Positions 39,620 to 49,095 of a stretch of 64,000 nt of DNA are shown one piece after another (the stretch's first letter is position 1; every line of letters begins with the position of its first letter). A program made the position numbers and the translations under genes. Where the stretch lies: NCBI GenBank assembly GCA_947494925.1, contig CANLWS010000009.1, positions 1 to 64,000 on the forward strand. The letters run 5' to 3'. The notes beneath the pieces were generated by a model. That model ran no database searches. It was not told the DNA's origin and was given only the letters and a program-made list of their open reading frames with translations. This DNA is from an uncultured Alteromonadaceae bacterium. Its GTDB lineage: Bacteria; Pseudomonadota; Gammaproteobacteria; Enterobacterales; Alteromonadaceae.

Positions 39620-40251
39620 GACTCAAATATTTGCAGTTTGGTCATTTGCCGCGCAACACTTTCTGCTGCGATAGGACGATATTTTTCGAATCTTCCCACA
39701 AGCAAGGGGGACATGAGCCTTCCAGCAACGCTACCCAGTTGCTCCGCTATCCTCGATTCTTCGCGCTCGCCCAACAAAAGAGATGGTCTGACTGCGGATG
39801 CATTTTGCAGGTTAGACATGGCGAAAATTGCATTTTCTAGTTCACCTTTGACCCGCAGGTAAAAATTATTACTTCGTGCATCGGCACCTACAGACGAGAT
39901 CCACACAAAGCTCTTCACTCTTTGTAATGCTGAAATTTGTGCGGCAGCGTGTACATATTCGAAATCGATTTTGCGAAATGCAGCTTTTGTCCCGGCTTTT
40001 TTAATTGTTGTGCCAAGGCACACATACACATGATCGACTAAAAAGTAGCCTTGAAGGTCGTCCAATTGCTCAAAATCGATAACAACTGGTTGCAATTTAT
40101 TGTCGTCATCCTGGTATGAAGCTGCCGTCAGAGGGCGCCTTAGCAGACAGTTTATCTGGGAATACCTGTTGTCAGCCAACAACTGTGTAACGAGAGCTTT
40201 ACCCACTAACCCGGTAGCACCTAACACTAATGCAGTGTATTTGACTGTCAT
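39616..40251 (-). CDS. NAD(P)-binding SDR-like protein
   Basis: A 211-aa atypical SDR. The nucleotide motif VLGATGLVGKALV lies at about 8-20 and resembles the NAD(P)H-binding/HTATIP2-like group. FVWISSVGADARSNNFYLRVKGELE (about 112-136) keeps the Tyr-x3-Lys spacing as YLRVK. Start ATG 40251. It overlaps trmN6 by four bases. It is divergent from the dipeptidyl peptidase gene, with a 54-base spacer. Function unknown, perhaps a redox or sensor role. Confidence 0.8.
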   Translation of the reverse strand: MTVKYTALVLGATGLVGKALVTQLLADNRYSQINCLLRRPLTAASYQDDDNKLQPVVIDFEQLDDLQGYFLVDHVYVCLGTTIKKAGTKAAFRKIDFEYVHAAAQISALQRVKSFVWISSVGADARSNNFYLRVKGELENAIFAMSNLQNASAVRPSLLLGEREESRIAEQLGSVAGRLMSPLLVGRFEKYRPIAAESVARQMTKLQIFES

Positions 40252-40305
40252 GTTGCTCGCATTCCAATTATTATCTTGCCCCAAACCAACAGCATACTGA
40301 TAATA

Positions 40306-42516
40306 ATGAAAAAACTCATCTGTATAATTACAGCAATCTTGTTCCAATCTACCGTCAGCGCTGAATCAATTTCGATAGAGCGAATTTTTCAGTCTCCGGC
40401 TTTAGGTGGTAGTGAGCCGAAAAAGCTTAAAGTGTCTCCAGACGGCAAGCGGGTCACTTTTCTCAGGGGAAAAGACACAGATTACGAACAGCAGGATCTT
40501 TGGGAATACGAAATCGCCAGCGGAAAAACTCGGATGCTGTTTAATTCGGATGATCTGACCGATGGCACCGTGGCATTATCAGATGAAGAAAAAGCCCGCC
40601 GGGAACGACAGCGCATAAGAGGAAGTGGAATCATTGAATATCATTGGTCTGCCGATGGCGCGGCCTTACTCTTTCCCCTGGCTGGCGATGCCTTTTATTA
40701 CGAGTTGGGCGAAAAATCAGCTCAGCAGTTACTAAAAACTGAAGCGTTTGAGACTGATATAAAACTCTCTCCGAGAGGTCGTTTTATTTCGTATATTCGT
40801 GACCAAAATCTCTACATCAAAGAAATCAAAACGGGTAAGGAACGGGCGGTTACCACTGAAGGCGGAGGCACCATCAAGTTTGGAATGGCTGAGTTCGTCG
40901 CCCAAGAAGAAATGAGCCGTAATACCGGATATTGGTGGGCTCCTGATGAATCCAAGATAGCCTTCACTAAAGTTGATGAATCTCCCGTTCATATCATTAC
41001 GCGAAGCGAAATCTATGCTGACTCTATTAAAATGATAGAACAACGATATCCAAGTACAGGCACCGATAACGTAGAGATAAACCTGGCGACCTATGACCTG
41101 AAAACAGGGAAAACTGACTGGATTGATCTGGGCGAAGAAAAAGACATTTACATTGCCCGTGCCAAATGGATGAAAGATGGCAAAAGTCTCACTTACCAAC
41201 AACAAAGTAGAGACCAGCAAACTTTAACTCTGCGCGCTTATGACACAGAAAAGAAAACCCAAACTACACTCTTGCAAGAAACGTCTGATACCTGGGTTAA
41301 CCTTCACAAAGATCTGCGCTTCCTAGAAGATGGAAAACACTTCGTCTGGGCGTCAGAACGAGATGGGTTTAAACACCTTTATCTTTACACCAATCAAGGC
41401 GAGAAGATACGCCAGTTAACCAAGGGCGATTGGGTGGTCGACAAAATCAATGCAGTTGATGAAGAAAAAGGTTTGATTTATTTTTCTGGTCGAAAAAGTA
41501 CACCGACAGAAAAACACCTCTACCAGGTCAGCTTAGAAGGATCCGAAGTGACACAAATCACTCAACGTAGTGGCTTTCACGATCTTATCTTTAGTCAGGA
41601 TGCATCCGTTTACGTTGACAAGTTTTCAACCATCAATTCACCTTTTCAAGTGAGTTTGCACAATGCCAAAGGTGAACCGCTAACCTGGTTGTCTGAAAAC
41701 AAAATTGATCAAAACCACCCTCTATTTAGTTATCAGGAAGAGTGGGTAAAACCGCGCTTTGGCACTCTGAAAACAGACGATGGAGTGGATCTGTACTACA
41801 GACTATACAAGCCGAAAAAAATTGTTGGAAAACACCCTGTTATTGTATTCACCTATGGTGGTCCACATGCGCAGGTAGTGCAAAACAAATGGTACGGAAA
41901 CCGCGGATTGTTAATGCAACATTGGGTGGACAAAGGCTATGTGGTCTTCACTCTGGATAACAGGGGATCCAATTATCGAGGCAAGGCATTTGAAGAGCCT
42001 ATTTACAAAAAAATGGGAAGTATCGAAGTAACGGATCAGGTTGAAGGTGTTAAATATCTTCGCACGCTCGATTTTGTCGATTCTGATAGAATCGGTATCT
42101 ACGGTCACAGCTATGGTGGATACATGGCATTAATGGCTATGTTCAAAGCGGGTGACTACTTTACGGCTGGCGTGTCTGGTGCACCTGTGACCGACTGGTT
42201 ACTATATGATACACACTACACAGAACGCTATATGGGTGACCCCAGGAATGTACCAAAAGCTTACACCGCCTCCTCTGTTTTCCCGTATGCAAAAGACCTA
42301 AAAGGTGCTTTGTTGATATATCATGGTATGGCTGATGATAATGTATTGTTCACTCACAGCACCAAGTTATATAAGCATTTACAGGATTTGGCTATCCCCT
42401 TTGAAGTTATGGACTATCCTGGTAAAAAACATAGCATCAGAGGCAAAAATACCGGGATCCACCTATACAAAACCATCACTAATTTCTTCGACCGAAATAT
42501 TGGAAAAGCAAACTAA
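40306..42516 (+). CDS. Dipeptidyl peptidase IV-type S9 serine peptidase
   Basis: A 736-aa exported protease (signal peptide about 1-19). An N-terminal eight-bladed propeller (about 25-470, with the EEMSRNTGYWWAPDESKIAFTKVDES double-glutamate/Arg region that binds the peptide N-terminus) precedes the alpha/beta-hydrolase domain. The catalytic serine is in GHSYGGY, the aspartate in HGMADDNV and the histidine in GKKHSI. It cleaves X-Pro or X-Ala dipeptides from N-termini. It is a single gene ending at a strong terminator. Start ATG 40306 rather than TTG 40276, because it gives the signal peptide. Confidence 0.93.
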   Translation: MKKLICIITAILFQSTVSAESISIERIFQSPALGGSEPKKLKVSPDGKRVTFLRGKDTDYEQQDLWEYEIASGKTRMLFNSDDLTDGTVALSDEEKARRERQRIRGSGIIEYHWSADGAALLFPLAGDAFYYELGEKSAQQLLKTEAFETDIKLSPRGRFISYIRDQNLYIKEIKTGKERAVTTEGGGTIKFGMAEFVAQEEMSRNTGYWWAPDESKIAFTKVDESPVHIITRSEIYADSIKMIEQRYPSTGTDNVEINLATYDLKTGKTDWIDLGEEKDIYIARAKWMKDGKSLTYQQQSRDQQTLTLRAYDTEKKTQTTLLQETSDTWVNLHKDLRFLEDGKHFVWASERDGFKHLYLYTNQGEKIRQLTKGDWVVDKINAVDEEKGLIYFSGRKSTPTEKHLYQVSLEGSEVTQITQRSGFHDLIFSQDASVYVDKFSTINSPFQVSLHNAKGEPLTWLSENKIDQNHPLFSYQEEWVKPRFGTLKTDDGVDLYYRLYKPKKIVGKHPVIVFTYGGPHAQVVQNKWYGNRGLLMQHWVDKGYVVFTLDNRGSNYRGKAFEEPIYKKMGSIEVTDQVEGVKYLRTLDFVDSDRIGIYGHSYGGYMALMAMFKAGDYFTAGVSGAPVTDWLLYDTHYTERYMGDPRNVPKAYTASSVFPYAKDLKGALLIYHGMADDNVLFTHSTKLYKHLQDLAIPFEVMDYPGKKHSIRGKNTGIHLYKTITNFFDRNIGKAN

Positions 42517-42551
42517 GATGTAATTAACCTGGGTTAATTGGTTTGAATCCA

Positions 42552-42571
42552 AAAGGGGGCATATGCCCCCT
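42552..42571. terminator. Bidirectional terminator
   Basis: AAAGGGGGCATATGCCCCCT is a GC-rich palindrome followed by TT, between the convergent peptidase and PH-domain genes. Confidence 0.8.
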
Positions 42572-42577
42572 TTATTA

Positions 42578-42952
42578 TTAACCAGGTAAGAAAGTTGCCA
42601 ATGTCTGTTGAATACCAACAACAGTGTCTTTTTTCAGTTCTTTTTCGATGGGGTCTGACTGACCTGAGACCCATATTTTAAGCTCAGCATCCAGGTCAAA
42701 GTGGCCTGCTGTTTCTAATCTGAACTGGGTAATCGCTTTATAGGGAATGGTATGGTAGTCAACCTTCTTCCCGGTAAGGCCTTGTTTGTCTATCAGAATC
42801 AGGCGTTTGTTAGTAAATACATACATATCCCGAACTTCTTTAAAAACACGTTCTAACGACTCATTATCACCTAGAATCGGTGCCAATTCCTCAGCAACAT
42901 CTTCCGCATTCACCTCAGATGCATTGCCCATAATTGCGTCTAGAAATCCCAT
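42578..42952 (-). CDS. PH-domain protein (bacterial pleckstrin-homology-like)
   Basis: A 124-aa soluble protein. YVFTNKRLILIDKQGLTGKKVDYHTIPYKAITQFRLETAGHFDLDAELKIW (about 49-99) is the typical strand pattern of bacterial PH domains (YokE-like/bPH). No membrane segment. The function of these proteins is unknown. Single gene with ATG start. Confidence 0.85.
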   Translation of the reverse strand: MGFLDAIMGNASEVNAEDVAEELAPILGDNESLERVFKEVRDMYVFTNKRLILIDKQGLTGKKVDYHTIPYKAITQFRLETAGHFDLDAELKIWVSGQSDPIEKELKKDTVVGIQQTLATFLPG

Positions 42953-43081
42953 AGTATTCTCCTTCTATTTTTGGTTTATTGAATCATAGGCAATCTACAA
43001 AAAATAATCTTGTTATTTACTTGGCGAACCACCCAATAGATGGCAAATTAGTTGTCACAATTTTGCCGAATATTTGAACCA

Positions 43082-44068
43082 ATGCCAGATTTCAATGATG
43101 TCCGAACTGCAAGAAACCGAATCGCACCGTTCATTCAGAAAACGCCAATTATGGAATCCAATCTGCTTAACCAATGTCTGGGAAACAGAATATTATTTAA
43201 AGCAGAATGCATGCAGCTCACCGGTTCCTTCAAAGTTAGGGGCGCTACCAATGTTTTGGCAAAGTTATCTGAGCAAGGTGCGTTACCAGAACGAGTAGTC
43301 GCCAACAGCTCTGGCAATCATGCTCAAGCAATTGCATACGCAAGCAGACTATTTAACCTGCCTGCAAAAATTTTTTCCACACAAAGCGTCTCAGCAGTCA
43401 AAGCCGCAGCCACCCGTTATTATGGCGCAGACATACAACTATATCCTTCGAGGGTCGAAGCAGATGACGCTGTTGCCGAAGCTGCCAATGAACCCGGTAC
43501 TCTCTGGATCCCTCCTTTTAATCACCCTGATATCATTGCTGGCCAAGGAACCTTGATGCTGGACGCATCCGAACAGGTTGGCGAAGTTGATGCTGTATTC
43601 GCTCCCTGTGGTGGTGGCGGTTTATTATCAGGCACGTTAATCAGCACACGTGGATTAAGCAATAAAACTAAAGTCATTGGCGCTGAACCTCTGGCTGCCA
43701 ATGATGCAGCCGAATCACTTCGTAAAGGGGAAATTGTCGCGCTCAGCGAGTCACCAATAACGCTCGCGGATGGCGCTGCAACGCCAAGTGTTGGAGAACA
43801 TACTTTTCCGATTCTTCAGCAGTTGGATCAATTCATAGAAGTTGAAGAACAAAAAATCGCTTACTGGACCCAATGGCTGCAACATTTGTTGAAAGTTCAT
43901 GTTGAGCCGACCTGCGCAATGACTATGCAAGCGGTGGTTGAATGGTTATCTACTCAGCCCGGAAATCAAAAAGTGTTGGTTTTATTAACCGGTGGCAATA
44001 TTGATAACAAAAAAATGCTACAAATCTGGGAGCATGACCATTTAACTAAAATGCCTTCCCTGGCCTAA
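43082..44068 (+). CDS. Threonine/serine dehydratase-like PLP enzyme
   Basis: A 328-aa pyridoxal-phosphate enzyme of the fold-type II family (threonine dehydratase/serine racemase group). The PLP lysine lies in TGSFKVRGA (about 48-56), SSGNHAQ (about 77-83) binds the phosphate/substrate, and the glycine loop is CGGGGLLSGT (about 178-187). It lacks the C-terminal ACT regulatory domain of biosynthetic IlvA, so it is a catabolic type or racemase. ATG 43082 is favoured over TTG 43052. Exact substrate unresolved. Confidence 0.85.
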   Translation: MPDFNDVRTARNRIAPFIQKTPIMESNLLNQCLGNRILFKAECMQLTGSFKVRGATNVLAKLSEQGALPERVVANSSGNHAQAIAYASRLFNLPAKIFSTQSVSAVKAAATRYYGADIQLYPSRVEADDAVAEAANEPGTLWIPPFNHPDIIAGQGTLMLDASEQVGEVDAVFAPCGGGGLLSGTLISTRGLSNKTKVIGAEPLAANDAAESLRKGEIVALSESPITLADGAATPSVGEHTFPILQQLDQFIEVEEQKIAYWTQWLQHLLKVHVEPTCAMTMQAVVEWLSTQPGNQKVLVLLTGGNIDNKKMLQIWEHDHLTKMPSLA

Positions 44069-44108
44069 TTTGATTGATCTTATGCCTGTTATTTGACATA
44101 ACTACCCA

Positions 44109-44570
44109 ATGCAAACGCCCGGAACCCACAAATTGCATAGAATCCTGACTCGCTTGTTAGGAGGTCTTTGTATTGCTCTTGTAGCACAAAGCACTGTTGC
44201 GCGCCCGCACCAGTGCACTATCATCTATGCTCTGGACGGTGTAGCACACGATTCCTTCAACCAACAAATTGAATCCCTTGAACGACATTTAAAGGAAAAA
44301 AAGGTTGAGTTAATTGATATCAACGAATGGCAATCGAGTCCCCCCCATGTTGCGGTGTCGGGCCGGGAAAAAGCGCTATTGAGAAAACGCTATGCATTAG
44401 GTTTCTCGGATGATAATGCAGTACTACTAAATGCCAGGGGGAAACTTGTAGAGCGTTACAGCAATACCGTCGACCTGGTGGATATTCTGATGAACTGTCC
44501 CTATGTCCGTAACACACCTACCCGTCTAGAGGCTCGTGTAGCCGCCCAAAAGCATAAAAAACGCCCTTGA
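44109..44570 (+). CDS. DUF4174 domain protein
   Basis: A 153-aa exported protein with an N-terminal hydrophobic signal (about 12-31, ending VAR). The mature part HQCTIIYALDGVAHDSFNQQIESLERHLKEKKVELIDINEW...LRKRYALGFSDDNAVLLNARGKLVERYSN matches DUF4174, a thioredoxin-like domain with no active CxxC. The C-terminus is basic (AAQKHKKRP). Function unknown. It ends just before the sugar-utilisation locus and is not under the LacI-type operator. Confidence 0.75.
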   Translation: MQTPGTHKLHRILTRLLGGLCIALVAQSTVARPHQCTIIYALDGVAHDSFNQQIESLERHLKEKKVELIDINEWQSSPPHVAVSGREKALLRKRYALGFSDDNAVLLNARGKLVERYSNTVDLVDILMNCPYVRNTPTRLEARVAAQKHKKRP

Positions 44571-44610
44571 ATAAATAACTTTCTCTCCTGCACATTTGTA
44601 CAATTTAAAA

Positions 44611-44624
44611 TGAAAACGTTTTCA
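44611..44624. promoter_or_regulatory. LacI-type operator 1
   Basis: Perfect palindrome TGAAAACGTTTTCA, 54 bases upstream of the MFS gene ATG. A hexamer TTTTCA (44619-44624) that could be the -35 box lies inside it, with TATAGT (44642-44647) 17 bases downstream as the -10. Repressor binding would block the promoter. The same sequence occurs at 48981, 49039 and 55621. Confidence 0.85.
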
Positions 44625-44647
44625 AAATAGTTTTAACTATGTATAGT
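44619..44647 (+). promoter_or_regulatory. Promoter of transporter-phosphorylase-gluconokinase unit
   Basis: TTTTCA and TATAGT with a 17-base spacer. The -35 box is embedded in the LacI-type operator. Four of six -35 bases and five of six -10 bases match sigma-70 consensus. Confidence 0.55.
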
Positions 44648-44678
44648 ATTTGTTAAATTTTTTGTTTGAACACCTTTT

Positions 44679-46025
44679 ATGAAACTGACACTGAAAGAAA
44701 AAGTGGGTTACGCAATGGGCGATGTGGCGTCAAATTTCTATTGGCGCGTGTTCGATGTGTTTCTATTTATTTTTTACACTGATGTATTTGGATTGTCCCC
44801 AGCAGCAGTCGGCACCATGATGTTGGTAACACGTTTGATAGACGCTTTTAGTGACCCAATGATGGGAGCGCTTGCGGATAGAACAAAAACGCGCTTTGGT
44901 AAGTTTCGCCCTTATCTTTTGTGGGGCGCAATTCCCATTGCTGCCGCGGGTGTTTTGGTGTTTACCGTGCCTGAAACTACCGGCGATGGCAAACTAATCT
45001 GGGCCTATTGTACCTACATATTTATGATGTTGGCTTACACTTTTATCAATGTGCCCTACGGTGCGTTGTTAGGCGTGGTGACGAGCGATCCGGTGCAACG
45101 AACCGACCTCACCAGCTTCCGCTTTATAGGTGCTTTTTCAGGCGGTACATTAGTCGCTTATCTCACACCGGAGTTGGTTACTTTATTGGGTAATGGCAAC
45201 GAAGCTCTAGGTTGGCAATTGACCATGGCGGTTTACGGCTTTGTTGCTATGCTGCTGTTTAGTATTACGTTTTTCAGCACGCAAGAACGGATTTCTCCAC
45301 CCGCTGAGCAAAAGACATCAGTTGGCCGCGATATCAAAGACCTGTTTCAGAACAAACCCTGGATCATTCTGTTTTTCCTGGCATTAATCATAATGATCAC
45401 TATCACGCTGCGGGGCAGCGTGGGGACTTTTTACTTCAAGTACTTCGTCGGACGCGAAGACCTAATCGGCACATTTACTGCGCTGTATATGATTGCTCTG
45501 GCAATCGGTGCTGCCTCTACTCCACTGTTATCCCGTCTTTTGGATAAACGAAAACTTCTGATGATATTAATGGGTGCTGTGGCCATACTTTCCGTGGTGT
45601 TTTTCTTTGTTCCCAAAGATCAGATCTGGTTAATGTTTGTGTTGCAATTCTCAATTGGCCTGTGCCTCGGACCAAAGTCCCCATTGGTCTTTTCCATGTA
45701 TGCTGACACCGCGGACTACTCACAGTGGAAAACGGGCAGACGTGCCACTGCCATGGTCTTCTCCGCAGCGGCCTTTTCACAGAAGTTGGGCGGAGCTCTG
45801 GCTGGTGCTATGATTGGCTGGATGCTGGCGACTATGGGATATGTGGCCAATCAACAGCAAACTGAAGGATCAGAATTGGGCATACTGCTGTTGTTAACCC
45901 TGATACCAGGTTTTTTCGCCGTCATTGCCGTATTGATTATCAGGCTTTATCCCCTGTCTGCAGAACAATTGGAAAACATCCATAAAGATCTCGATTATAC
46001 CCAACCCGTTCAGGAGAAAGGCTGA
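44679..46025 (+). CDS. MFS (GPH-type) sugar transporter, probable cellobionate importer
   Basis: A 448-aa inner-membrane protein with 12 predicted helices, of the glycoside-pentoside-hexuronide:cation symporter group (MelB-like). The GDVASNFYWR segment and DAFSDPMMGALADRTKTRFGKFRPYLLWG loop are signature elements. It is the first gene of a unit with a GH94 phosphorylase and gluconokinase and sits behind LacI-type operator 1. By guilt of association it should bring in the substrate of the phosphorylase, most likely cellobionic acid (inference). Confidence 0.85.
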   Translation: MKLTLKEKVGYAMGDVASNFYWRVFDVFLFIFYTDVFGLSPAAVGTMMLVTRLIDAFSDPMMGALADRTKTRFGKFRPYLLWGAIPIAAAGVLVFTVPETTGDGKLIWAYCTYIFMMLAYTFINVPYGALLGVVTSDPVQRTDLTSFRFIGAFSGGTLVAYLTPELVTLLGNGNEALGWQLTMAVYGFVAMLLFSITFFSTQERISPPAEQKTSVGRDIKDLFQNKPWIILFFLALIIMITITLRGSVGTFYFKYFVGREDLIGTFTALYMIALAIGAASTPLLSRLLDKRKLLMILMGAVAILSVVFFFVPKDQIWLMFVLQFSIGLCLGPKSPLVFSMYADTADYSQWKTGRRATAMVFSAAAFSQKLGGALAGAMIGWMLATMGYVANQQQTEGSELGILLLLTLIPGFFAVIAVLIIRLYPLSAEQLENIHKDLDYTQPVQEKG

Positions 46026-46026
46026 C

Positions 46027-48408
46027 ATGGGTTATGAAAACAAGGGGGCGCGCTATGTTCTGACTGATCCTGTTTCCATGCCCAACGCAAGCGCGTTCTT
46101 GTGGAATAGAAAAATGATGATCCAAGCCACCTGCCGAGGCTATGCAACCGCACAGTTCATGCAACCAGAACCCAGTAAATATGTTGCAGGTCCCATGCTT
46201 GAAGCTAAGAGCTTTATGCAGCCAGAACAACCCTACTATGCCCATCACCCTGGCCGCTTTTTTTACATCAAAGACAGTGAATCAAAATCTCTATTTTCTG
46301 TGCCATACGAGCCTGTAAGAGCTCAATATGAAAGTTTTAAGTTCATCATAGATAAGGACCAAATCAGCTGGGAGATTGAAAATCAGGGATTGCGCATCAG
46401 ACAAATTCTGACACTCAGTGCTGAGCATACCTGTGAGTTCTGGGATCTGCAGATCACTAACCTGAGCCAGAAACACAGAAAAATTTCTGTGTATCCTTAT
46501 TTCCCCGTTGGGTACCGCTCCTGGATGAATCAGTCGGGACATTTTGATGCACAACTTAACGCTGTTGTCTGCCATAACATCACACCTTATCAAAAAGTCG
46601 AACAGTACTTTGAAAATGCTTCATTAAGCGAATTGACTTATCTGATGTCAGACAGGGAACCGGATGCCTGGGAAACACGCCAACAGGTCTTTGAAGGGGA
46701 AGGAGGATTGCATAATCCTGATGGAGTTTCCTCTGATATGCTGCAAAAAGGCGTCGCAAATTATCAAATGCCAGCAGCAATTATGCAGTTTAATCTTGAG
46801 TTGGATTCTGCATGTACTGAATCATTTCGCTTCTTGTTTGGACCAGCGAAAGATAAAAAGCAGATTGAATCACTAAGACACTTTTTATTTACTGAGAATT
46901 CCGCTGAATGGCTAAACCAACAAAAACAATATTCTGACTACGTCGGACAGGGTGGAGGCTGCGTAAAGGTTAACTCTCCTGACAAAGACTTTGACCATTT
47001 CGTCAATCACTGGTTGCCTCGCCAGGTTTTTTACCATGGCGATGTAAATCGACTAAGTACTGATCCCCAGACTCGCAATTATCTGCAGGACAATATGGGC
47101 CTTAGTTACCTGTTACCCGGTAAAGCTAAAAAAGCATTTTTAACCGCGATATCACAACAAAAAATCAGCGGACAAATGCCTGATGGGATTCTGCTTGATG
47201 CCAGCGCCGAATTAAAATACATCAATCAGGTACCCCACACTGATCATTGTGTCTGGCTTCCAATTTGTCTCGAGTCGTACCTGAACGAAACAGGTGATTA
47301 TGGCATCCTGGATGAGTACGAGCGCTACAACGACTCCGAATCTGAAGACAGTTGTTTCACTCACATCAATAAAGCAATGCACTGGCTGCTGAAGGCCCGA
47401 GATGAAAGAGGTTTAAGTCTGATAAATCAAGGAGATTGGTGTGATCCCATGAATATGGTGGGATACAAAGGCAGGGGAGTTTCGGCATGGCTGACTATCG
47501 CCAGTGCATACGCTTTTAAGGTCTGGGCCAGAATTTGCACAGCATCAGATCATCACCAGGAAGCAGACTTTTGGAATGAGCAGAACCGTTCGCTTAATGA
47601 GTTGGCCAATCAGTATTTCTGGGCCAATAATTGGTATGCACGTGGCATAACGGATGATGGTCGGGTATTCGGTACCGATGCCGACATAGAGGGCAAAATA
47701 TTTCTCAACCCACAAAGCTGGGCTATATTGAGTGGTGCTTGTGAAAAGGAAAATGTTTCTTCCCTGGTAAAAGTCGTGACAGAGCACCTTGATACCCCAT
47801 ATGGCATGATGATGCTTGCCCCTAGCTATACTGCTATGGTGGAAGACGTGGGCAGGGTTACCCAAAAGTTTCCTGGTACGGCCGAGAATGGGTCAATTTA
47901 CAACCACGCTACAGCGTTTTTTATTTTTAGCCTGTTTGAACAACAAAAACCAGAACAGGCATTTGCACTACTCCGTAAAATGTTGCCGAATGATGCCGAT
48001 GCTAAAAGGCGTGGACAGTTACCGGTATTTATTCCGAATTATTACCGAGGTGCTTACCATCAGTATCCAGAAGATGCCGGTCAATCTAGTCAACTTTTTA
48101 ACACAGGAACAGTGGCTTGGTTTTATCGCTGCGTTATCGATCAGATGTTGGGGCTAAAAGGGTGTCAGTCTGGTTTATTGATTTCCCCTTGCCTTCCAGC
48201 TGACTGGGAAAAAATTACTGTACAACGAATATTCAGAGGGGCCAGTTTTAATCTAACAATTTATCGCTCCGCAGGGCTCAGCAAAACTGAGGTCAGAGTG
48301 GATGGGGCGTTACTGTCGGAAAATTGCATCTCTGACGTTCAACCAGATAAAACTTATCAGGTAGAGGTTGCGCTACCTGTTTCTGATCAAACAATACGGG
48401 AACTATGA
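46027..48408 (+). CDS. GH94 phosphorylase, probable cellobionic acid phosphorylase
   Basis: A 793-aa cytoplasmic enzyme of glycoside hydrolase family 94 (beta-sandwich N-terminal half, (alpha/alpha)6 barrel in the C-terminal half). It starts MGYENKGARYVLTDPVSMPNAS and carries QGDWCDPMNMVGYKGRGVS around the catalytic aspartate, which I recall from cellobionic acid phosphorylases rather than cellobiose phosphorylases (ADWNDCLNL). The expected reaction is cellobionate + phosphate to alpha-D-glucose 1-phosphate + D-gluconate. Its stop overlaps the start of a gluconokinase (ATGA), which would phosphorylate the gluconate. Substrate identity rests on these two lines and needs assay. Confidence 0.8.
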   Translation: MGYENKGARYVLTDPVSMPNASAFLWNRKMMIQATCRGYATAQFMQPEPSKYVAGPMLEAKSFMQPEQPYYAHHPGRFFYIKDSESKSLFSVPYEPVRAQYESFKFIIDKDQISWEIENQGLRIRQILTLSAEHTCEFWDLQITNLSQKHRKISVYPYFPVGYRSWMNQSGHFDAQLNAVVCHNITPYQKVEQYFENASLSELTYLMSDREPDAWETRQQVFEGEGGLHNPDGVSSDMLQKGVANYQMPAAIMQFNLELDSACTESFRFLFGPAKDKKQIESLRHFLFTENSAEWLNQQKQYSDYVGQGGGCVKVNSPDKDFDHFVNHWLPRQVFYHGDVNRLSTDPQTRNYLQDNMGLSYLLPGKAKKAFLTAISQQKISGQMPDGILLDASAELKYINQVPHTDHCVWLPICLESYLNETGDYGILDEYERYNDSESEDSCFTHINKAMHWLLKARDERGLSLINQGDWCDPMNMVGYKGRGVSAWLTIASAYAFKVWARICTASDHHQEADFWNEQNRSLNELANQYFWANNWYARGITDDGRVFGTDADIEGKIFLNPQSWAILSGACEKENVSSLVKVVTEHLDTPYGMMMLAPSYTAMVEDVGRVTQKFPGTAENGSIYNHATAFFIFSLFEQQKPEQAFALLRKMLPNDADAKRRGQLPVFIPNYYRGAYHQYPEDAGQSSQLFNTGTVAWFYRCVIDQMLGLKGCQSGLLISPCLPADWEKITVQRIFRGASFNLTIYRSAGLSKTEVRVDGALLSENCISDVQPDKTYQVEVALPVSDQTIREL

Positions 48409-48920
48409 TGAGCAAACTTGTCATCATTATGGGTGTAAGTGGCTGTGGTAAATCCACCTTAGCCCGACGTTTGGCAAAGCGCCTCTCCTGGCAATTCTTA
48501 GACGCTGATGATTTCCACAGTGAAGCGGCTAAAAATCAAATGGCAAAAGGGATACCGCTGAATGATGAGCAACGCCTACCTTGGCTAAACCGAATCTGTC
48601 ACTTCCTTAAGAATGATAAATCTCATCACTCTGTGCTCGCCTATTCTGGACTGCGCAGAGTACATAGACAGATGTTCAGGGAGCTTGAATACGACACTCT
48701 GTTCATTTTACTGGACACCGATTTCCAAACAGTTTTGTCTCGTATACGAAAACGACAGGGACACTTTGCCGACGAAGGGCTATTAAAAAGCCAGTATGAA
48801 TCTCTGCAAATGCCTGATAACGAACCAGATTGCCTAGCGGTGAACAACGGACAATCACGAGACATTGTCGAAGAACAAATTTATTCCGCTGTTAAATTGA
48901 TAGACAACCTCAAGAATTAA
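48405..48920 (+). CDS. gntK: Gluconokinase
   Basis: A 171-aa P-loop kinase that makes 6-phosphogluconate from gluconate and ATP. The Walker A motif GVSGCGKST lies at 10-18, and the substrate loop DADDFHSEAAKNQMAKGIPLNDEQRLPWL (about 36-64) is the GntK signature (YrfG/IdnK type). It overlaps the preceding phosphorylase gene by four bases, so both are translated together. Product enters the Entner-Doudoroff or pentose phosphate route. ATG 48405, or ATG 48408 one codon later. Confidence 0.93.
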   Translation: MMSKLVIIMGVSGCGKSTLARRLAKRLSWQFLDADDFHSEAAKNQMAKGIPLNDEQRLPWLNRICHFLKNDKSHHSVLAYSGLRRVHRQMFRELEYDTLFILLDTDFQTVLSRIRKRQGHFADEGLLKSQYESLQMPDNEPDCLAVNNGQSRDIVEEQIYSAVKLIDNLKN

Positions 48921-48949
48921 CACATTTATTACATTTCATCTATTTTTTG

Positions 48950-48979
48950 TTGACAAGGACTTTAAGCATAACCTATCCT
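48950..48979 (+). promoter_or_regulatory. Sigma-70 promoter of TonB receptor gene
   Basis: Consensus TTGACA (48950-48955) and TATCCT (48974-48979) with an 18-base spacer. A LacI-type operator begins right after the -10, over the expected start of transcription. Confidence 0.75.
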
Positions 48980-48980
48980 T

Positions 48981-48994
48981 TGAAAACGTTTTCA
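48981..48994. promoter_or_regulatory. LacI-type operator 2
   Basis: Perfect TGAAAACGTTTTCA immediately downstream of the -10 box of the TonB receptor promoter, a classic repressor position. Confidence 0.85.
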
Positions 48995-49038
48995 GTGATC
49001 TCTTGTATGACTGAAGGTGAAAATTTTTTAAGAGATAA

Positions 49039-49052
49039 TGAAAACGTTTTCA
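49039..49052. promoter_or_regulatory. LacI-type operator 3
   Basis: A second perfect TGAAAACGTTTTCA, 58 bases centre-to-centre from operator 2 and 43 bases before the TonB receptor ATG. The pair could allow looping or cooperative repression. Confidence 0.85.
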
Positions 49053-49095
49053 GAAAATAATAGAGAAGATATTTAAATTAACAGGGCCACCACAT

